Assembly: GCF_003086295.3 (NCBI RefSeq)
Contig: NC_092054.1
Span: forward strand, 54,047,353 to 54,111,352
Length of the DNA: 64,000 nucleotides
Source: Arachis hypogaea
Taxonomy: Eukaryota > Streptophyta > Magnoliopsida > Fabales > Fabaceae
Direction: 5' to 3'
The notes under the pieces were generated by a model. That model saw nothing but the letters and a program-made list of their open reading frames with translations, had not been told where the DNA came from and searched no databases. Within the stretch, counting starts at the first letter, position 1; every line of letters starts with the position of its first letter. Below are positions 47,455-59,300 of this stretch, in pieces. The translations under genes and the position numbers were made by a program.

Positions 47455-48250
47455 ATATGAAACCATAAATTGTTCTTTCTACTTGAAAGTTTCAGCGATT
47501 AATCTAAAGGTGGAGGAGAAGTGGAGAAAGGAGCTGAAGGTAGATCAATTAGGATGGAGAGTAGATGATCAAAGAGAAAATTCAATTCCTAACCAACGAA
47601 AAAGAGAAGCAGAATTTTAACAAACCAACCAGAAACCTACACCCGTAAGCTTAATAAAGAGTTTCTCTTAACTCTCATTTACTGAAATAACCTGCACTTT
47701 AAATTACCATAATAGAAAAGATCTAAATCCACAACACACAAAATCAACCATTCCAAACAAACACACACCCATCCTAACTATAACAACCACATACAACCAA
47801 CAACATACATCACCATATAAACCTAACATATCTATGACAACATCAACCTAAAACTTTACATGTATCCAACAACATGCAATTATACCCATACCCAACACAC
47901 ACTTTCTTAACACACACCTATTATCATCAAATAACCCAATCCATTATGACCAAAATATTAAACCTTGCAATTAATGGTCCTGAAGTAAGAAGTAAGAAGC
48001 AATACGGGAGAGGAAGGAAGGTTGAAATTAGGGGAGCTGAAAAATATTCAGATTGGTGATAAGGAGAGAAAAGTTATAAGGAGTAGTAAAAAACAGAAAA
48101 TAAAACACTTAACAAGGAAGACGGAGACAAGGGGACCATAAGTGATAGTATTGGAACTAAAAGAAGCATAGGATAGAACGGAGAGGAAGTAGATGTAGAA
48201 GGAGAATAATTGTTAATGTAGAGCAATGCTGAACGGCCTTTGGGTGCTAT
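47455..48250. other. No feature recognised
   Basis: A-rich sequence, then an A/C-rich part at 47630-47960. Frames of about 60 codons have no domain signal. The last bases lead into the LINE fragment at 48275. Confidence 0.5.
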
Positions 48251-48274
48251 CCCACAAGAGACACTCTAAAACCC

Positions 48275-48990
48275 ATGAAGATGCTCACGTGGAACTGCCA
48301 GAGTTTGGAAAAATTCCTGGTAGTTCATAACATCAAAGGGATTAAGAGTTCTCATTTCTCCGAGGTGGTGTTTCTATGCGAGACTAAACACCAAACCTCG
48401 TTTGTTGAGAGACAAGCAAGGAGTTGTGGCTATCCGGAAACCTTTTGTGTTAATCCAAATGATAATGCAGGAGGATTAGCACTATTTTGGAAGGAAGGAG
48501 TGCAGCTGAAAGTCAAGCATAATGCTGAGTTTTCATGCCTTCACTATTGAGGATCCGGAAAAGAAAATCAATTCGAAAGTGATGGGAGTGCACCTTCACA
48601 ACATTGATAATACTTGTGTGACACAATATGCTGGCTTATAAGAGGTAATTGGACAGATGAATGATTGATATTTGGTTGTAGGAGATTTTAATGCAATTAT
48701 GGCAGGATATGAGAAGGAAGGAGGTTGAGAGAAGTTAGTCCAATCGATGCAAAATTTTTATGATTTTGTCAATAGAGGAAGGCTGGTGGATGTGGGATTG
48801 GCTTTGGTGCCAAAACCCATGGACTTTCATAAAGAGGCAAATGTGCCATTCTTTTCTCGAACAGAAATGCGTTGTATAGAAAAGATTCACTTCCCCAAAA
48901 TCCTTGGATGTCAGGGCTGATTTTGTCCGAGAGTTGATGAAAGTTGCCTTCAACACGTGTAGCAACACATATTTTGGAACTTAATTTCAT
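48275..48990 (+). pseudogene. L1-type LINE endonuclease fragment
   Basis: Starts MKMLTWNCQSLEKF (the WNCQ of the endonuclease start), then VVFLCETKH (catalytic Glu region) and GGLALFWKEGVQLKV. A frame change at about 48550 leads to VGDFNAI near 48680, the conserved GDFN of the family. Stops interrupt the rest. Only about 240 codons remain and no RT follows, so this is a truncated copy of a plant LINE. Confidence 0.8.
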
Positions 48991-49152
48991 ACTTGTTAGT
49001 GCTTTATGAATCATGAGTTATGAAGTGGACAGAATGTGAAATTGATTTCATCTTTTTTTGTTTTTTATTGGAGTATGTCTTGTACATTACAGGGAAATAT
49101 CAATGGAGTCCAAATGGACTTGATTATATATTTGTGTTGCAAGCTCTTCGAA

Positions 49153-49437
49153 TCACACATAGTTTAGACTTTTAATGAAAATAGTGGGATGTATATGGGC
49201 TACTAAGTTCCCACCTCTGTAGACATGTGAGATGTGGTAATTTCTAAACTTAAGTAACACAGCTTTGGTATTTGAAAATAGCATTTCAAAACTATCACCG
49301 TGAACTTCAAAATTTAGAAAAGCCGGTACAATCTTTATGTTATCTGTTTCTAATACCATATCGAGAAAATACTTTTGCCTTGCAAATTGCGGCCCCAAAT
49401 ATGTTGATCTTTGGACACAACTCCCAGACTTTTTCAT
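49153..49437 (-). pseudogene. Retroelement-type RNase H fragment
   Basis: Minus strand, about 94 codons: FLDMVLETDNIKIV (Asp of the DxE-type RNase H), FEMLFSNTKAVLLKF and YHISHVYRGGNLVAH, the closing motif of RNase H domains at plant LINE ends (RVT_3 type). Orientation is opposite to the endonuclease at 48275, so these are separate fragments. Confidence 0.65.
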
Positions 49438-49440
49438 GCA

Positions 49441-50014
49441 AATTGTTCTAGAAACTGGACATCATACCTATCGGGCAATGGAATGAAGCTCTGATATTAT
49501 GCCAGCCATTTCTTATATAATAATTGATTAACGTTGTCGCAACACAACTACTGACACAAACTTTGGAGAAGTACTTTTTTAGCATTACTACAACCAAGTA
49601 TCATACTACATAATTCCACATTTGTTCTCGGATCAGACTAAATACAAATAATAAGTATATCATTAGTAACCATAACTTTCCACGACATAGGCACACCCCT
49701 TATAATTGTGCATAGTTGAGCCCATATGGGTCTAGTTCTTGCACTTAAGTGAATTCAACTTAAGAAATATACCACATCGATCAGTAAGATCTGCTTACTT
49801 TTCAATAAGGTGTTGCACCAAAAATTCCCACTAAGGCATGAATCCTAGAAACGTGATTGGAAGATCCACTCTACGTTTCCTCTTCTGCCCAATGCTGCCA
49901 ACCTGCTAGTCTCCGGTAAAATACATTCATGTTACTAAATATTCTAATCCCAAATAGAGGCAACGAAAGGTGAAAATATATCAAGAGCATAGACCAACTA
50001 AATAACCAACTACA
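49441..50014. other. No feature recognised
   Basis: Unique-looking AT-rich DNA between a LINE relic and a MULE relic; no frame over 60 codons. Confidence 0.5.
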
Positions 50015-51330
50015 TCATATATGCAAGGATCTTACTTGGAAATTTGCCTGGCAACACTCGGGATTAGAGAGTAGTTCCGAAAATGCCTTGCTCGAAGAGG
50101 GTTTATTTGGGCAGCAAGACCGATGATGACCAAGTACACCACAAGAACTACATTTTCTCTTCTTTGGTCCTTTGTTGCCAGGACAATCATTATCTCTCCC
50201 AGTGCCTTTTGTGCACACAGGGGCCGGATCTTTAGCCCCACAACGAGCCCGATTGATGCCTTCATTATTCGACTCTTGACCGACAAACATGCCATTCTTG
50301 ACCTCTAGCATAATTGTATCCCATGCCATATTTTTAGTGAAAAGTTTTATTGTAGTCTTCATCCATAAGATATGCCACCTTTGCTAAATGCTTACATTGG
50401 TCTACAAAGGTACCAACCATGCTGCGATATTAAGAAGCATCATCGCATGTATCATTCACTTGTTTATCTTTAAAAAGATTTTTCTTTACCCATTTGCACC
50501 ACCTCCTCAGGACAAGACTCTGCTGTAAGGAAATATCCATACCAACCAAAATCATAATTATATGTATGCATGGGAGCCCATATGACTCCATCCTCTGGTA
50601 GCTACATCCGAAAGTCCCTTCGCTTGGCATATGTAACACTTGACAAGTGGCCTCCGGCCTACGATACTTCTATATGACATAGCAACAACTCGTGTCACAA
50701 TCTTGTCGCTCTACAATTTAAAATTTTATGGCCTGCTTAAGAGACTCCCGAAATCCATAGAAAATGTCACGGGTATATACAGTTGCCGTCGATATCTCAA
50801 GCTTTGGGAACTGTGTTTGAAGCACAAAGGTTCCATAACAAGACTAAAAGTCAAGTTCCTCTTCCTTGTGTCTAAGAAAATCAATACATCATTGAAAATT
50901 GGTAAGAAATCCAATATTCTGTATATACTCTTAACAAAGCACCCAACTTAGCATGCAATGACTCGCATAGAGAGGTTAACCTTATGCCTGCGAAAAATTT
51001 GCCCCATATGTATGCCGTGACTCAAGACAACTTCTTTCAGTAGAGATCCATTACCCATTCCACCTCTCGTACACCACACTCATCAACCATTGCCTTTCAC
51101 TGCATTTCTAATTGATTGACTTCGACATCAGCCAGCATGAATTGCTTGAGTAGTTGAGTGAACCGCGGCTGAGATATGTGCCATGGCATTCCTAAGTAGA
51201 TGCCATGCGCAATGTCCGTGATGCGCATTTGGAAACACGTGCATGATAGCGATCTGCATAGAAGGGTCTCCATCTGTTATAACTACCTTAAGACCTTTTC
51301 CCTCGTGCATTCAAGGAACCTGTTCAATCT
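50015..51330 (-). pseudogene. FAR1/FHY3-like MULE transposase, degenerate
   Basis: Minus-strand order: GKGLKVVITDGDPSMQIAI and FPNAHHGHCAWHL (51310-51190), the DDE core around the second Asp; then fragments resembling the rest of the catalytic domain (51130-50740); CSYQRMESYGLPCIHII (50600-50550), a SWIM-type zinc finger; and a CCHC knuckle KCSSCGVLGHHRSCCP (50158-50110). This matches domesticated FAR1/FHY3 regulators and their MULE ancestors. Frames change at least three times and the N-terminal zinc finger is missing, so a transposon relic is more likely than a working regulator. Confidence 0.8.
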
Positions 51331-51594
51331 TTGCCATTAAAATTGAATGCTTATCTTTTAATGGTGAAGATTGAAATACAATTTAAAACATCAGAAGATC
51401 CAGATCCTTTAGCATCTTCCTAACATATAAAAAGCATAATTTCTTAAAGAAGAGACAATACTATCTTCTCTTTAAGAATTTGGCTTTGATCCACTAATAC
51501 AAAACATGAGTGTTATCTCTTGTATGTATCATGGAGTATATCACCAAGAATTTTTTTTTCAAACATTAATAAAAAATAAAAAATAAAAGATAAA

Positions 51595-51861
51595 TTAATT
51601 TAAATTTTGATACCAGAGCATAATCGCAGATGTAAGAGAGAGATGGACAGATCCCCAGAGATTCTCAAAGGCCTTTATCGAGAATCCACTCCATGCATTC
51701 GCGTTTGTGCCGCTCAAGATGTATTTCGCCACCACTGTGAACCACCACGACCCGTTTAGTGCCACCGCCGCCCTGACCATCCCCCACCCCAGCCACGGCA
51801 AATAACAGCTTCTCATGTGCTTCATTGTATACCTAAGGCTTTGTACCATCCTCGATTTCAA
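51595..51861 (-). other. Unassigned open frame, two overlapping frames
   Basis: Two minus-strand frames are open through the GC-richer DNA at 51640-51830. One reads GSWWFTVVAKYILSGTNANA, the other KLLFAVAGVGDGQGGGGTKR. Neither matches a family I recognise, and it is not clear which, if any, was coding. It could be a fragment of a gene or a transposon. Confidence 0.25.
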
Positions 51862-52301
51862 GCTTCCAATGATCCCCCAAAGTTAGATTTTTTCATAGGA
51901 ACCTCAAAGTACGGATCCTATATTAGATTTTTATGCAAAAAATGATATGTAAAATATCACAAAACTTAAACCCATGTTTTGATATGGTGAAATAGCATAA
52001 GCGGGAGGTAGGAGAACCTGGAAGGAATGACGAACATTACATGATGGATTCACATGTGGTCCAGCTCAACTTTGTTTTGAAGTGGATGGTACGTTTTGTG
52101 GAGGTGAAATCTGATGAGACTTAAGAGTAAAGAGGAGAGACGAAATGAATTTGAAATGGTGGAGATATCTTGTCGTAGAATAGCCTCTTCTTCTGTTACA
52201 AGTAGCAAATCTCTCTCATAGAAGATGATCTTTGCGATGATGAAGATTCGTGAAGCTTAGTTTTCTTTTCTTTTGTTGCGTTTTAATGTTCAGTCACCTA
52301 A

Positions 52302-52806
52302 TAGGGATGACAATACCACCCGAACCCGCGGATACCCACCCCTCCCCTACCCACACCGGGGTGGGTAATTACCTGCCCCGGTTTTTAGCAGGGCGGGTTC
52401 TTGGGAGGGGCGGAGCAAGGTCGGGTTTAGGTAATACCAGCCCCTACCCGCCCCGCTATATATATAAAATATATAATTTTAATATATAATATGTATAATA
52501 TATGTAAAATAATTAGTAAATGATTAATAATATTGTATCATATTTAAATTTTTACTTTAATTTATATTATGTATGTGATGATGGTTATATAAATTTTAAA
52601 ATTTAATTTTATTTATTGAATTTTAATAATTATAGGGGCGGGTAGGGGCGGGTAAGGGCGGGGCGGGTACCTGCAGGGACGGGTTAGGGTTCAACGTTTT
52701 ACTACCGACGGGTAGAAGTGGGGCGGATTTTATGCGAGTTGTTGTACGACGAGGCGGGGTCGGGTAGAGCAAAAATCCGCCCCTATCCACCTCGTTGCCA
52801 CCCCTA
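52302..52806. mobile_element. GC-rich inverted-repeat element (MITE-like)
   Basis: Starts TAGGGATGACAA and ends TTGCCACCCCTA, a 12-bp terminal inverted repeat with two mismatches. Both arms (52310-52450 and 52632-52790) are rich in GGGGCGGGTA and its complement, and a very AT-rich core lies between. TAGGGGTGGCAA ends are known to me from plant non-autonomous DNA elements, perhaps hAT-related. No target duplication could be found. Confidence 0.6.
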
Positions 52807-53059
52807 GAAAAGAGAGAAAATTTAATTTTAAAAATGGATTTGTGCAGAAAAATTTCTATTTTGGCGCACCGGAAGAAACACTGTTCTTTGACTGCCACGC
52901 GGTGGGCTAAATTGGAGAGAACACTCTTCTTTGCCTTGTATACCAAACTGCATAACTCGGTACATATATACTGAGTTTATATTATTTCTGTAGTGAGAAT
53001 TTTTTTTTTGTGCCGTGGGCAATTGCTGCCATCGGTGACATCATACATAAATAGGGGCT

Positions 53060-53301
53060 GGCTTATACCGACGGCCCATTTCCAAGCCCAAAGGCCCATC
53101 CTCCCCCATGACGGAGCACGTGCGACTCACACCGGATCTATGACCGTGTCTGTCTGAGTCTGAGCCTCTCAGGCTCAAGATCTACGAGAGCTGCCGCTTC
53201 CTCTCATCCCTCTCCCTCTTTGTCTCTCTCTGTTGAGCTTCACAGTTTAACGATCACCGTTTCCGACTCCTCACACTTTTGCGGAAGCGAGAGCTTCCGA
53301 G
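53060..53301 (+). promoter_or_regulatory. Promoter and 5' leader of the MON2 homologue
   Basis: GGCCCAT occurs at 53073-53079 and 53093-53099, with AGCCCA between. These GGCCCA/TGGGCC site II elements are typical of plant housekeeping promoters and are bound by TCP factors. A CT-rich stretch at 53196-53236 is probably the start region or leader. No clear TATA box. The first ATG of the long frame is at 53302. Confidence 0.6.
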
Positions 53302-56300
53302 ATGGCTTTCATGGCGGTCTTGGAATCCGACCTTCGCGCCCTCTCCGCTGAAGCCCGCCGTCGCTATCCGGCTGTTAAAGACGGCGCCGAGCACGCAATT
53401 CTCAAGGTCACTCTTCCATGCTCTATATTTTTCAATCTAATGCTCATTTGCATTCTGAATTGCATTTTTTCTGCAACGTGCGAGATTCTGCCGCATTTTT
53501 TCCCGCTTTTAAATTTTCTTGTTCAAGTTGGAAGGTTTTGTACCAGTGCTTGTGGTGATTGTAGGAAGTAGAAGTGTTGTGAGTTTCGATTTCCACTTCC
53601 TGGCTTGAAGATCGTTGCGATTGTGCTAATGCAGTTTGATTGGGTTGATAATCGAAGTTTGTGCCTTAATTTAGAGTATTTATCAGAAAATTAGGAATGC
53701 ATGATTTTCTTTTAGAGAAATTTGGAATGATGTTTCAGATTCTTTCGGAACACACTTTGTTTCTTCTGTTAGGTGTTGAAGTGTGATGCCAGGTAGCTGC
53801 TATTTGATGCCGGCTAGAATGATGGCAGTTATAAAATGTTTACATTTTCTTGTTATTACTTGCAGCTTCGTTCATTGTCAAGTCCTAGTGAGATTGCGCA
53901 TAATGAGGACATATTACGGATATTTTTGATGGCGTGTGAAGTCCGAACAGTGAAGCTTAGTGTTATTGGACTTTCTTGTCTGCAGAAACTGATATCTCAT
54001 GATGCTGTTTTGCCATCAGCTCTGAGAGAGATTTTAGCTACACTGAAAAATGTAAGTTCTCATAACTAGTTTTATCATATAATGGTAGAAGACTTCACTG
54101 GGATATTAATTTTTGCTTTGCCATTTGGCCATATTGGTTGTGCCATAATGTTTATTTTGTGGCCTAGCTTTATATTTGATTATAGAGACTTCTGCATCTT
54201 ATTACTTTGAAATGAATGGAATGAAATAATTTGGGTCTGTGCAAGAGCTGAGCATGATGGTTCTGTTACATTCTAGTGATAAGGCTAAATAAAGCATTGA
54301 TAACTTGCTAATCTTTCTCTTTATTTCCTTTGTTACCTGGCTCCTGCAGCATGCTGAGATGGCAGATGAGGGCGTTCAGCTCAAGACCCTTCAAACAATA
54401 TCAATAATATTTCAGTCACGTTTACATCCTGAGAATGAGGTAAGCTTAAGCCACATCAACTATAAGTGTTTACCATTTATTAACTATATTATAGCTGGAA
54501 GTTGGCTGGTACGATGACTGTACCCTCAAATTTAATGTACCGATCTAGATTGATAATACTAATGGTACTAATAGATCTAGATAATGACCATGATGCGAAA
54601 TGGACTGTGTCATACTGTTGACACATTCAGAGAGGAAGGATGATTTCCTTACTATAGGGATTGAACCTTATGCATGTTAGTAAGAAAATGATGTTATGGA
54701 TCAGTATAAGGTGTTTAGTTGTGTTACATTAGATAATTGAATAGGACAATATTTACTATCTATTACCCTAAAATTAGTATTACATATTTAAATTGTAATG
54801 CTAATATAAAACTTTTATCATCAACAACAACAAATTGGTACATTATTAAGTAATTAAGATGTTAAGATATTCAACTATAAGTAGAAATTTTTGGCTTTTA
54901 GCAGATATTTAGTAATACATGTCAGCATATGGCTCCCTTTTTGTGGAGTGTTGTACCATTATAGTAGGATAAGATTAGGTGTTTGGCTCTATTCTATATA
55001 TTGCACATGATCCTTTTAGAGAAATTTCCCTCTTTGATATGTTGCAAGGTGGGAAAGCTCTACTTCATTGATTTTGTTTATTTATTCCTTGTTATTTTTT
55101 TATTTTGTAAAGAAATTCTGTTGATTTCTTATGTTATGTCATACTTCTCTTCATCTAAATAAAGTTCTTTTACAAAATACAAATTTAAACCCATACATAA
55201 ATATAAAATCAGAAATATATTTGAACAACCACAATGACCAAGCTTTATTGTTATTTCACTTACCTGGGGTTGAGTACATGGATTAATTATGCTATATTGT
55301 GCTAGAAAACTGCATATATATATATATATAGCATATGCGATGTGCTAAATTGTTTTTGGCATTGATTACAGAGAAGTGGAGAATTAGACATCCTCCCAAC
55401 TAAAAGTAAAACTGTTATGTACCAAACTAATTAGAAATTAGGGACCTAACTGAAATTGAGTGAACTATGGGCTAGGGTGGGTTTTGTAACTATCCTGCCA
55501 CCTGGCACAGTTAGTGAGGGAAGCATGAGGGAGGGTCAGGAAGCGAGTGTAATTGCTAACTGAATTGGGTAAGGGAGTAGAAGAGGGGTATTAGTAGTAA
55601 CAGTGGGGGGATAGGAGGTAGGAATTAGAGTGAGAGAATAGAACAGGGCCAGGAGGGAGGCTGGCTTCCAAACCTCAGCCATCACTATCGTACTGTTCCT
55701 TGTGAGTTTCTGCATTTTCCTATTTAATAATACTACAGTAGGAGTGTAATCATCTTGATTCATTTCCTTTTCCTTCTATACTGTTTCTGTTTGTGGGAAT
55801 TTCCTTTTCTCCGGTACCAGTTGTTACAGTATGAAAGTAGCATAACCACTAGAAATAAATTTCCATGGGGTAGAGTGAGTAGCACGTGAAGCAAGATTTG
55901 CATCCCATCCATTTCTGTTCAAGCCATACTTGCTTTTAATAACCTTATGCCAAAGAGAATGTGGTTCTAAGGGAAAGCACCATAGCCATTTTGTTGCGAA
56001 ACTAATGTTTTTTGATATCAGATTACCAAGACTCAATCCTCCTTGTTTTTGGCTAGACAACAAGTCTCCCGACTCACCAAATGATCCCGTGTTGAGTCGA
56101 AATAACCAGACCAAAGGAAATCCCTCATTATTTTCTCAATGGTTTTACCCACAGCCCACTCCCTTTGGTATGTGAAACAAAGATAGGAAATAAAGAGGGA
56201 TACTTGATAAGCGAGGCTGAATAAGAGTGATCCTTTCTCCTGGAGAAAAGAATTGCTCCTTTCCAAACTTGAAAACGCTTGGAAATCTTCTTCCCAACAA

Positions 56301-59300
56301 GATCTCGAAAAAGGTTGAAGTGGGATTTTGTTAGGGACTTGGGTATTATGGGGTGCTCAAAGTCCCACATCGGGTAGTATGGGATGCTTAATGTTGTATA
56401 TAAGGAAAGTGGTTTTTCCCCCTTATCAGCTAGCTTTTATATGTGGTTTCCCACTTTCCTTAGATAAGTAACAATGGTATCAGAGCCTTGGTTGTCGGCA
56501 CCATGGAAAGGGCTACCTATTTGCTGGATTAAGGTGAATACTGAATACTGATAGCCGGTAGCAAAGTGGCTGCCGCTGGGTTAGTGTCGATAGAGTGAAG
56601 CCGCCGTGGATGTCGTCTCTCCAGGGGCGGTGTATTGTTAGGGATTTGGGTATTATGGGGTGCTTAAAGTCCGACATCGGGTAGTATGGGATGCTTGATG
56701 TTGTATATAAGGAGAGTGGTTCTTCCCCCTTATTTAGCTAGCTTTTAAGGTGTGGTTTCCCACTTTCCTTACATACTTAACAGATTCCCACCTAAAGGAA
56801 CACCTAGATAAACCGGGGCCATTCCATATTATGACATTCAGCTAGAGATACTATGTCTAAGAGATCAGTTGGGTCAATATTAATCTCTGCTAAACCTTTT
56901 TAGAGAGAATAAAATAGAAATTACCTTTATTTAAATGATTGAAAACATATTTTTAAAGCCTTCGATTATTGGTATTGTTATTGTTTGGGAACAAATTTGT
57001 AAACTAAGCTATTAAATATATTATACTTAAATTATTTTCAGGATACCATGTCCCAAGCTCTTGGTATCTGTCTCAGGCTTCTTGAAAACACTCGATCTTC
57101 AGATAGTGTGCGAAAGTAAGTACAAACTACTTTTCTTATCATTTTTGTCATGAATCGTTTCTCTCAAAAGCTTAAATTGTTGGAGAGAGCACATAAGTGC
57201 TTTGGTATCTAATAATGCTGAAAATTCAGGAAGTTTTTCTCCCTGACTACTTTTTGTCCATATTAATATATTTTTTTATCAGTCCCTCATGAGTGCTTAT
57301 GTTATATTTTCGCAGTACTGCGGCAGCTACCTTTAGGCAAGCGGTGGCCTTGATTTTTGATCGAGTAGTTTTGGCAGAGTCGCTTCCTGCTGGCAAATTT
57401 GGTTTTGGAGGTCAGCTATCTAGGACAAGTTCAGTTACCGGTGATGTTAACCGTGGCATCAATCTATCCGAGTATGTTGCACCCTGTGCTAATATAATTC
57501 CAGACCATTGTTTTAATTTTCCCAGATGAATATGGGTGTGCAAGTGCAACTTTGATTTGAGACTTGGTTGTTGGTTTGTCTCAAGTTGATTACTTTACTC
57601 TCAAGATTTGAACTTATACTGTTATACCATGTTCACTACACTGTGCAGCTCATTAGACTGTGAATCAATATCTGGAGGGCCGCCATCAATGAGGGGGACT
57701 TTAACTGAAACTGGAAGACTTGGTCTGCGCTTGCTAGAAGACCTGACGTCTCTTGCCGCAGGTGGATCTGTATGTGCTTATAGAACCTCTGTTTTCTCTG
57801 TAATAATAGATCCACCTTCTAGAAATTTTATTTTATGACAATCTAGGAATCCTTTTAGATTATAGTTTTTATATATGTAATGCATTTTTATCCTAATTTT
57901 AATTGATGACATTTTTTTACTAAATGAAATCAATCTCTCTTCTGTTTATCAGGCAGCGTGGTTACGCGTTAACATTCTTCCAAGGACATTTGCACTTGAT
58001 ATTATAGAGTACGAAGTCTTTTGCAACTTCTGTTTTATGTGGTTTAACTTCTTCTTTGCAATGAGATATTGATTGAGATACCTGGATTTGGCTATCTTTT
58101 CATTCACTCTCTTAAATTTAAGTGAACATTGATCAATTTTTAAAATTTTTTTACATAAGGAAAATGTTGGAAGATAACTGATTACTAATTTGGCGCATCT
58201 TTATTTATTCTATTTTATCTTTCTTGTATATTGTGATACAATTGAAGTGCTCGTGTTTTCAAGTCAGTAAAGCAAAAGCTGGAAACAAGATAATAACTTG
58301 TAACATGAAAATAATTAGTTGTAGCACATAAGTTCATCCTGTAATTTATAAATATTTTATTTTCCTCATTGATCTAATCATTCTTTTTAATTAATTCTGA
58401 TTTTATTCATATGTTGTGCTTGTATGGAGTATAGGTTGGTTGATAATGCACCAACTTTGGAAATTTAGGATGAATGAATAAATTGAGAATAAACAGATGG
58501 CAATGGTTAAATAATTCTTTTTTGGTAGCAAAAGAAACCTCATTACAACATAATTTACAAAAGAAAATAATTCATACATAAGATATAGCTACAGTATAAA
58601 AAGCTTAGCTAGGTAACGTTGCATGCCAATCCCTTTGAACAGCTAAAGGAATCCTTTAAGTAGACCATGTTCTGAGCACCAAGGGAAGCCAGAAATTACT
58701 GCTATATTAAATGAATTCAATAGTCGAAAAGGAATCATTAAAGATCCTGGCATTCCTTTTGAACCATATCCGGCAGACCTACAAAAACCATGGAGTGGCA
58801 TAGAATCTTTGCATTTTTATATGAGCCAAAACCTCTGAATTTAGTGAGAAGAAACTGATTTAGGTCCATAGGGCAAACCCATGATTCTATCAAGATACCA
58901 AAATCCTAATCCACAGAGATCCTGTGTACTATGAGAAAAAAAGCCCCTAATTTGGAATCCAAACCACCCATTGTTAGGGGACAGAACATGGGGTCTAATC
59001 CAATTAAGAATTGCAATCCAAACAAAACCTTAATGAATGGAGGGAAATTTAGCTTCCAAATAAGTTTGTCCAACGTAAAATTTTCAATGATAGGCAAGGT
59101 TAAGAATTGAAAAAGAAGATTTACTATTAAAATACTAAAGGAGTCATGAGTCTGAATCTTAGTGTTTAGGTCATTGCATAGTTGAAGATGATTAAGTAAA
59201 GTAAGAACTCTAGCTCATTAGCCACTTTATCATTCAAATTTTGAACAAATTGAAAGTGAAAAACTTCAAATGTCATCCAGAGATAATAAGTGACACAGAG

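Larger units (their letters stand above)
54440..57041 (+). other. MON2 intron 3 (2.6 kb), repeat-laden
   Basis: Contains a (TA)n run at 55314-55330, an LTR-like stretch (55410-55827), a minus-strand LINE fragment (55830-56900) and a TRIM element (56329-56782). The remaining 54440-55310 is plain AT-rich intron DNA. Splice sites at both ends are intact. Confidence 0.8.

Noticed and set aside
56329..56782. Possible Cassandra element with an embedded 5S rRNA
   Set aside because: No 5S internal promoter blocks are seen in the LTRs; only the TRIM layout and the tRNA-iMet primer site are shared.
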